From Fasciola hepatica (Eukaryota > Platyhelminthes > Trematoda > Plagiorchiida > Fasciolidae): a stretch of DNA of 64,000 nt. Location of the stretch: the NCBI GenBank assembly GCA_948099385.1, contig CANUEZ040000168.1, positions 5,123,001-5,187,000 of the forward strand, read 5' to 3'. Position 1 is the first letter of the stretch; every line of letters starts with the position of its first letter. The notes beneath the pieces are model-generated. The model did no database searches and was not told the DNA's origin. It saw nothing but the letters and a program-made list of their open reading frames with translations. The position numbers were made by a program, and so were the translations under genes. Positions 58,006 through 64,000 of the stretch are shown here, in pieces.

Positions 58006-61000
58006 TTGCGAATTTGGCTACGCATTGCTCAAACGTTCGTAACAATACTCAGTAGATCTATTTGGAACGAGGAAAATTCACGCAAAATGCCAAGGAAAGG
58101 ATCAAAGGCAGTCGAACCCGGACAGAAAGTAATACGGCAAGTCTCTGGGGAGGTTTTGGGTACTTATGATTCTTTAGTTAATGCTAGATCGCCTAGTCCT
58201 GTCAGTGCTAGCTCATGTGTTATTGAAAGCAATATTGATCGTAAGGACGTTGATTTATATAAGCTGAGAATAATAGAACTAGAGCAACAGTTACTTTCAG
58301 CTAGACTACAGGCGCATGAAGCAGAGAAGTGTACACAGAAACAGCGAGAGTATAGGACCAGTGACTTTGACACTTCCGATAGGTTAGAGTGCAATAAGGT
58401 AGGGAACCCCACGCAGGTCGCCGACTACAAACCACCATCGATCGATCTGCCTAGAGTGGAGTTAACGGTTTTCGACGGGCGAGCTGAGCAATATTGCAAG
58501 TTTGTCAAACAGTTCGAGACGTTCGTTGAAAACAAGGTAACCGACCCTGGGCAAAGGCTTCTTTACCTTACTCACTACTGCCGAGGCCGAGCGCGAGAAG
58601 CTATCGACGGATGCACCATGCTCGATCCAGAACAAGGCTACACTAGGGCAAGAAAGATTCTGAGGGACTTGTTTGGCCAACCTTTCAAAGTAGCCCGTAA
58701 CCTAATAGAGGGCGTGATGGCAGAGGCAAAGAAAACCAAGGGCGACGTCTACACCATGGCCGACCTGGTGATCAAGATGCAGAACTGCTCAATAGCCCTC
58801 GACTATTTAGGTTACAGAGCTGACCTAGACGCCATGCACACTTTGGAAGGCATAGTCCGTCACCTCTCTCCCGAACTACAGGGTCGGTGGGCGGAAGAAG
58901 CTGAACGGATAAGCCGAGGCGACAGAGAGGCCAACTTCGAAGACCTGACTGAATACTTAGACAGGCAAACGAAGATAGCTGACAGCAGATTCGGCCGACT
59001 CATCCGGGACAGCAACCGAGCAAACAAGCCCGGTACTAGCCAAGTCCAAACCCCTGTACGGGAACATCCAAAGTACCAGCCTTGGACCAACACACACGTC
59101 ATTTCACGAGATGCTACGGCGAAACCAAATTGCAAATCCTGTGGTACTAGCCATGGCCTACCAGAATGCCCCAAGTTCGGCAATGCCACAATAGACGAAC
59201 GGTGGGGAATGGCGAGGGTGGCAGGAGCATGTTTCATCTGTCTCAACACCACGCACCGGGCAGCAGCCTGTAGAACAAGGAATCGATGTGGTTACGAGGG
59301 CTGCACGGGCAGACACCATCGGCTGCTGCATCAGGCGAGAATAACCATATCCGAGGCGATTGCCAAGCCCAGCGTGATTTGTTCAACTTCACAATCTGCC
59401 AGTAAACCGGTACGTTTAGGCGTAGTGGCCGTGGGAGTAGTGACTCCGACTGGGATAGTCAAGGCGTTGGCTTTCGTTGATAGTGGATCCGACACCACTT
59501 TAGTGAAAGAGCGGTTTGCCGAAAAACACCAACTGGCTAAAGGTGCGACGTCGTTGGCAGTGAGCATGGTGGGCGGAACACAGGTAATGACTGCCGGTAG
59601 ATTAAGGCTGCAACTCATCTCTCTAGACACTAACGAGGAAGTTGAACCAACGGAGGCATTCACGTTAGCGGATCTTCCCATGCGAGCACCAAGGTCGGTG
59701 AACGCAATCTTGACTCGATGGCCCCACCTGCAGGATGTAACCGTCGTAGACTGGGAAGATGATGAGGTGGATCTCCTCATCGGATGCGACGTGCCAGAGG
59801 CGCATTGGGTGCTTGACCAAAGAGTGGGCGACCGCCAGGCACCTTATGCCGTACGCACGGCTCTGGGATGGATGTTATACGGTCCAGTAGGGGTACGCGG
59901 TTCCGTGAATTATTTATCCGCCGAAACGGACCGCATAGAGTATCATCTGCAACGGCTTTATGAAGAGGAGTTTCATGACATTGGGGACGAAAGACCGACG
60001 TTGTCTCAAGAGGATCACTTCGCTCTACAAACGGTGCGGCAAGGCTCTAGAGGCCTCAAAAAACAGTTCGAGGTTCCCCTCCCATGGCGCACACCGGTCG
60101 ACCCGTGGACTGACAACAGAAATTATGTTCTCCAACGATTACTACGACTAAAAGAACGCTTCATTCGAGACCAGAATCTGTGGGAACGATACGCGGATTT
60201 GATGAAGCGAAACGAGGACCTCGGTTACGTTGAAAGGGTGCCTGTTAACACCGACAGCAAAAGGGGTATCTGGTATCTGCCTCACCATCCGGTTATCAAC
60301 CCCAAAAAACCCAATAAACTGCGCGTGGTTTTCGACTGTGCGGCCAAGTTCCAGGGCAAGTCGTTAAACGATCGCCTACTACAGGGGCCCGACTGGACCA
60401 CACCACTGATCGATGTTCTGTGCCGTTTCAGAGTGGGTAAAGTGGCTTTGTCTGCCGAAATTAGGGAAATGTTCCATCAGGTGAAGATTCCGGTAGGAGA
60501 ACGAGATGCTTTGCGTTTCCTGTGGTGGGAAGGGAGCGACCGGGACAACGCAGTGGTGAATTATAGGATGACCGTCCACCCCTTCGGAGCCATATCGTCA
60601 CCATTTTGTGCCAACTACGCCCTCCGAGAATCAGCGAACAAACATGGCGATCTGGTACATCGGACGGTGGTAGAAAGCGTCAGCCGGAACTTCTACGTCG
60701 ACGACTACCTTGGGTCATTCGATGATGTGGAATCAGCTCTAGAGCAGTTCAGGGGTCTGACGAGATTGCTGGAAGAGGGTGGCTTCCATCTAACTAAATG
60801 GATGTCGAACGCTTCGGAAGTGCTGAAGGTCATCCCGTATCACGAAAAGGTCGAAAGTGTAAGAGATTTGGACGGCTCCCCATTTCCTATCGAGCGCACT
60901 TTAGGGATACAATGGGACGCGGAAACGGACGATTTTGTTTTCGAACTGAACGTTCCCGAGCTGCCAATAACCCGTCGTGGCATACTATCTGCCGTCTCAA

Positions 61001-63285
61001 GTTTGTTCGACCCGCTCGGTTTCGTCTCACCATGGCTGCTACCCGGAAAGATCTTGCTGCAGCGGCTGTGCCGTAAGAAAGTTGATTGGGACCAGTCACT
61101 GGACCGAGGGGACCGGCTGGACTGGGAGGAATTTTTGAACACCTTGAAGAAATTAGGGGACATAAGGATCCCACGATGTTTGACCCCTGGCCATACGATA
61201 CGGACTGGAGAACTACATGCCTTTTCCGATGCATCCGAAGTCGGTTATGGGACTGTGGTGTACGGACGATGGTGCGCAGGAGATGGACAATATACCACGA
61301 GGATCCTGTTCGCCAAAGCCCGCGTTGCTCCACTGAAGTCGGTCTCAATCCCACGCCTCGAACTCAGCGCAGCCGTGTTGGCAGTCAGGGTGGTGCAAGC
61401 TGTGAAGAGATGTTTCGATCTCTACATTTGGTCGGTGAGCTTCTGGACGGATTCGACGATAGTACTTTACTATATTAACAACGTACGGAGCCGGTTTAGT
61501 ACTTTCGTTGCTAACCGGCTCACGATTATCCACGATGAATCGGCCACGCACCAGTGGAGTCATGTCAGGTCTGGCGATAATCCGGCCGACCTGTGCTCTC
61601 GAGGTGCGAACAACTTCAGGCAACTGGACACGTGGACGAGAGGGCCGAACTTCCTGCAACTGCCCAAACAGGACTGGCCCGTGTTCGAATTAAAACCCCC
61701 TACGGAAGTGGAACTGGAGATCAAAGGCGTAGTGATAGCAACCAACGTCGTCGAAGCGTCGCCCATTTTATCGCGACTGGTCAGGTTTTCTTCCTGGATG
61801 AAGACGCTTCGTTCGCTAGTTTGGTTAACCAGGTTCAAGATAAGTTTACTAGTCATGAAAGGGCTACGGCCCTCAGGTCGGATACCGGTCGGCCCGATAG
61901 GTCCCGTTAAGCTACAAGCTGCAGAATACGATATTTTCAGAATGATACAACGCGAGGATTTCGCCCGAGAACTCAAGAGGGCGGAAGAAGTGGGGCTGAC
62001 CAATGAAGACATGCCATCTCCAAGAGGCGAGCTGAAGCGTTTAAACCCCAAAATCATCAACGGACTGCTGCGGGTGGATGGTAGGCTGACCAACGCCCAC
62101 CTGAACTTCGACACAAAGTATCCTATACTGCTGCCTGCGAGACAACCCGTAGTAGAGCTAATGATTCAACACGTCCACGCCGTAGAGGGACATGCCGGGG
62201 AAAGTCACGTGACGAGCGTCATCCGAAAGCGTCTTTGGTTGTTGAGAGGACGAGAGACTGTAAAACGCGTGATCCGACGGTGTGTGCAATGCAGGAGACG
62301 CAATGCCACAGCAGGCAAACAACTCATGGCCCCACTACCAGAATGCAGGGTGACTACGGGCTGGTGGCCGTTCAGTGACACCGGGTTGGACTATTTCGGG
62401 CCCTTGTGGATCAAGTGCGGGAAAAGATTAGAAAAGCGATACGGATGTATCATGACGTGCATGAAATCACGTGCGGTACACCTAGAAGTCGCACATTCGA
62501 TGACGACCGATTCGTTTCTACGGGCTTTGCAGAGATTTATCAACCGAAGAGGCGTACCGGCCGATATATACTCAGATAATGGATCGAACTTTGTGGGCGC
62601 TCAACGGGAATTGCAGCGTTGGCACAAGAACATAAACAGGGACGAACTGCAGAATCGAACCGTGGCCTACGGCATACGCTGGCATTTCAACCCCCCACAG
62701 GCCAGTCACCGAGGCGGCATATGGGAACGCATGATCCGGTCCGCCAGACGGATATTGCTGTCAATCATGAAGCAGCAGCCGCCCGATGACGAGACCCTGA
62801 ACACCGTCATGACTGAGGTGGAGCGAATCCTGAACAACCGCCCCCTGGTTCCAGTATTGAACGGCGACCCCACCCAGCTGGTGCTCACCCCAAACGACTC
62901 ATTGACGCTAAGGTCGAACGAGGGTTTCCAAGGGCCGGTAAACCTTCGTGGGAGCTACCTCCATGGGTGGAAGCAAGCGAACTATCTGGCCAAGGTCTTC
63001 TGGAGGCGATGGCTACGGGAGTACCTACCGGCTTTGCAGACTCGACAGAAGTGGATGGCCAAAACAAGACCATTCAAAGTTGGGGACGTGGTTATGATCG
63101 CCGACGAACGCGCACATTTCAGCGCTTGGTCTTTGGGAGTAGTTACGGAAACCATCAAAAGCACTGACGGAATGATAAGAACGGTGAAGGTGAAGACAGC
63201 TAACGGAGTGCTCATTCGTGACATACGCAGTATTAACCTACTCGAGAGCGAAGACGGAGGAGCTGATAACCCTGTGGCCCAGTAA
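58006..63285 (+). CDS. BEL/Pao gag-pol polyprotein, intact frame
   Basis: An uninterrupted 1759-codon frame; translation more likely starts at the Met at 58087 (AAAATGCC, protein MPRKGSKAVE). Gag has the DUF1759-type block (PRVELTVFDGRAEQYCKFVK) and zinc-knuckle-like Cys/His clusters near 59128-59330 (CKSCGTSHGLPEC, CFICLNTTHRAAAC). Aspartic protease: AFVDSGSDTTLV (near 59471). RT: HPFGAISSPFCANYALRES and FYVDDYLGSF (60691). RNase H: HAFSDASEVGYGTVVYG and FWTDSTIVLYYI. Integrase: an HHCC zinc finger ending CVQCRRRN, then GLDYFGP, YSDNGSNFVG and GGIWERMIRSARR as the D, D and E sites. All catalytic residues I could check are present. Domain order PR-RT-RH-IN without an env is typical of BEL/Pao. 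Confidence 0.95.
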   Translation: MRIWLRIAQTFVTILSRSIWNEENSRKMPRKGSKAVEPGQKVIRQVSGEVLGTYDSLVNARSPSPVSASSCVIESNIDRKDVDLYKLRIIELEQQLLSARLQAHEAEKCTQKQREYRTSDFDTSDRLECNKVGNPTQVADYKPPSIDLPRVELTVFDGRAEQYCKFVKQFETFVENKVTDPGQRLLYLTHYCRGRAREAIDGCTMLDPEQGYTRARKILRDLFGQPFKVARNLIEGVMAEAKKTKGDVYTMADLVIKMQNCSIALDYLGYRADLDAMHTLEGIVRHLSPELQGRWAEEAERISRGDREANFEDLTEYLDRQTKIADSRFGRLIRDSNRANKPGTSQVQTPVREHPKYQPWTNTHVISRDATAKPNCKSCGTSHGLPECPKFGNATIDERWGMARVAGACFICLNTTHRAAACRTRNRCGYEGCTGRHHRLLHQARITISEAIAKPSVICSTSQSASKPVRLGVVAVGVVTPTGIVKALAFVDSGSDTTLVKERFAEKHQLAKGATSLAVSMVGGTQVMTAGRLRLQLISLDTNEEVEPTEAFTLADLPMRAPRSVNAILTRWPHLQDVTVVDWEDDEVDLLIGCDVPEAHWVLDQRVGDRQAPYAVRTALGWMLYGPVGVRGSVNYLSAETDRIEYHLQRLYEEEFHDIGDERPTLSQEDHFALQTVRQGSRGLKKQFEVPLPWRTPVDPWTDNRNYVLQRLLRLKERFIRDQNLWERYADLMKRNEDLGYVERVPVNTDSKRGIWYLPHHPVINPKKPNKLRVVFDCAAKFQGKSLNDRLLQGPDWTTPLIDVLCRFRVGKVALSAEIREMFHQVKIPVGERDALRFLWWEGSDRDNAVVNYRMTVHPFGAISSPFCANYALRESANKHGDLVHRTVVESVSRNFYVDDYLGSFDDVESALEQFRGLTRLLEEGGFHLTKWMSNASEVLKVIPYHEKVESVRDLDGSPFPIERTLGIQWDAETDDFVFELNVPELPITRRGILSAVSSLFDPLGFVSPWLLPGKILLQRLCRKKVDWDQSLDRGDRLDWEEFLNTLKKLGDIRIPRCLTPGHTIRTGELHAFSDASEVGYGTVVYGRWCAGDGQYTTRILFAKARVAPLKSVSIPRLELSAAVLAVRVVQAVKRCFDLYIWSVSFWTDSTIVLYYINNVRSRFSTFVANRLTIIHDESATHQWSHVRSGDNPADLCSRGANNFRQLDTWTRGPNFLQLPKQDWPVFELKPPTEVELEIKGVVIATNVVEASPILSRLVRFSSWMKTLRSLVWLTRFKISLLVMKGLRPSGRIPVGPIGPVKLQAAEYDIFRMIQREDFARELKRAEEVGLTNEDMPSPRGELKRLNPKIINGLLRVDGRLTNAHLNFDTKYPILLPARQPVVELMIQHVHAVEGHAGESHVTSVIRKRLWLLRGRETVKRVIRRCVQCRRRNATAGKQLMAPLPECRVTTGWWPFSDTGLDYFGPLWIKCGKRLEKRYGCIMTCMKSRAVHLEVAHSMTTDSFLRALQRFINRRGVPADIYSDNGSNFVGAQRELQRWHKNINRDELQNRTVAYGIRWHFNPPQASHRGGIWERMIRSARRILLSIMKQQPPDDETLNTVMTEVERILNNRPLVPVLNGDPTQLVLTPNDSLTLRSNEGFQGPVNLRGSYLHGWKQANYLAKVFWRRWLREYLPALQTRQKWMAKTRPFKVGDVVMIADERAHFSAWSLGVVTETIKSTDGMIRTVKVKTANGVLIRDIRSINLLESEDGGADNPVAQ

Positions 63286-63369
63286 ACCTTTTTCACACCA
63301 GTAATCGAGGTGGATAAAGAAACACCATATATACCACACAATCTCCGTCAAACACGTTAAGGTGCTCGC

Positions 63370-63670
63370 GGTCCCTTCGTTGACATTACAGAAGGTTCTT
63401 TCCGATATGTGGTGATGAGTGCGATTCCATTATACATCCCGATACATACGCGCATGCACGACGCACTCTACATCCCGTAAACCCATCATACATGTGACAG
63501 TGTTCTTTGTTCGCCTTTTGTTGACGCTACCGAATGCCCCTTGCATATGTGGAAGTAGTGGAGCTCAGGTCACACATGCATGCTACATTTACTCGTTTTC
63601 TTGCCACGCGGTCTTTTGTTGACATTGCAGAAAGTCCTCCTTTAATGTGTAGTCATAACTGTGATTTCAT
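63370..63670. repeat. Degenerate tandem repeats after BEL gag-pol
   Basis: Three loosely similar units begin CGTTGACATTACAGAAGGTT (63378), TGTTGACGCTACCGAATGCC (63518) and TGTTGACATTGCAGAAAGTC (63616). Each is followed by ATGTG and GAT..CATT-type sequence. Confidence 0.55.
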
Positions 63671-63681
63671 TGTAACCCCGG

Positions 63682-63731
63682 CACACACACACACGCACGC
63701 ACACACACGCACGCACACACACACACACACT
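63682..63731. repeat. (CA)n microsatellite with CG interruptions
   Basis: CA run with several CACGCACG units. Confidence 0.95.
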
Positions 63732-64000
63732 CAAGCGCGTACATCCAGGACCGGACGGCCCCTTACGAGGACAACGTCTATGTGACCATTCACGCCCGCC
63801 ATCGGTCATTTGGTCCTGTGGAAGATGTAGACTAGCCTCACGTCTATGTAGCCAATGGGTTAGGTGCGACCAGTAGTAGAACGTCGACGACGAGCATTAG
63901 ACGCGCGCACTGACAGCAGGGCCTAGGCAGGTAGGAAGAATCAGTACCTTTATACCGAACCTTTGACTTTGCTAAGGATCCAGGAGGATTTTGGTGGGCG

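Larger units (their letters stand above)
57666..64000 (+). mobile_element. BEL/Pao LTR retrotransposon (3' end not seen)
   Basis: The element probably starts near 57666, where TGTAACAGCC could begin a 5' LTR; this boundary is inferred. A 5.3-kb gag-pol frame follows. No second copy of TGTAACAGCCGGTCGTGG occurs after 63285, so the 3' LTR is either beyond the window or missing. The region after the stop has a CA repeat and degenerate internal repeats. The element lies about 90 nt from the Gypsy relic on the opposite strand. Confidence 0.75.

Noticed and set aside
1..64000. CRISPR arrays, bacterial operons, phage or defence systems
   Set aside because: No spaced direct repeats, no ribosome-binding-site gene clusters and no prokaryotic gene organisation; the sequence is clearly eukaryotic.

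Overview
The window is eukaryotic genomic DNA. Coding sequence is split by canonical GT-AG introns, (TA)n microsatellites are frequent, and much of the rest is retrotransposon debris. Moderate base composition, many APE-type non-LTR elements, tRNA-headed SINE-like repeats, a BEL/Pao element and a Ty3/Gypsy relic together suggest an invertebrate, most likely a trematode flatworm. That placement is inference; no species is claimed.

The main host gene runs left to right from 4778 (probably starting before the window) to a stop at 50097, with AATAAA at 50683. I assembled 15 exons whose phases agree at every junction: 4778-4882, 6540-6719, 7196-7214, 18040-18155, 24567-25083, 30001-30373, 31668-31821, 36818-36874, 43299-43556, 43660-43692, 43719-43819, 45110-45479, 47538-47680, 48287-48355 and 49905-50097. 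They total 2688 nt (895 codons plus stop). Segment by segment the product follows, as I recall it, the C-terminal ubiquitin-like half of the deubiquitinase USP47. The N-terminal catalytic USP domain is not in the window. Two oddities are a 19-nt microexon and a possible 26-nt intron.

The introns are large (up to 10.8 kb) and hold most of the repeats. These are several APE-endonuclease/reverse-transcriptase elements resembling the RTE clade (0.9-2.3, 11.25-12.1, 14.2-16.1, 26.1-29.6 and 34.2-36.3 kb on +; 16.3-17.0, 19.4-19.7, 32.2-33.2 and 39.1-40.0 kb on -), a second degenerate non-LTR element (12.1-14.1 kb), a Tc1/mariner transposase relic (37.7-38.0 kb, -) and several SINE-like repeats. 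Two of the RTE-like copies lie head to head with about 360-bp near-perfect inverted 5' ends.

Downstream of the host gene are an unidentified coding-like stretch (51.2-52.2 kb), a foldback-like pair of inverted repeats (52.2-54.1 kb), an internally deleted Ty3/Gypsy relic (55.9-57.6 kb, -), and a BEL/Pao retrotransposon whose single 5.3-kb gag-pol frame is uninterrupted (58.0-63.3 kb, +). Its 3' LTR is not visible before the window ends.
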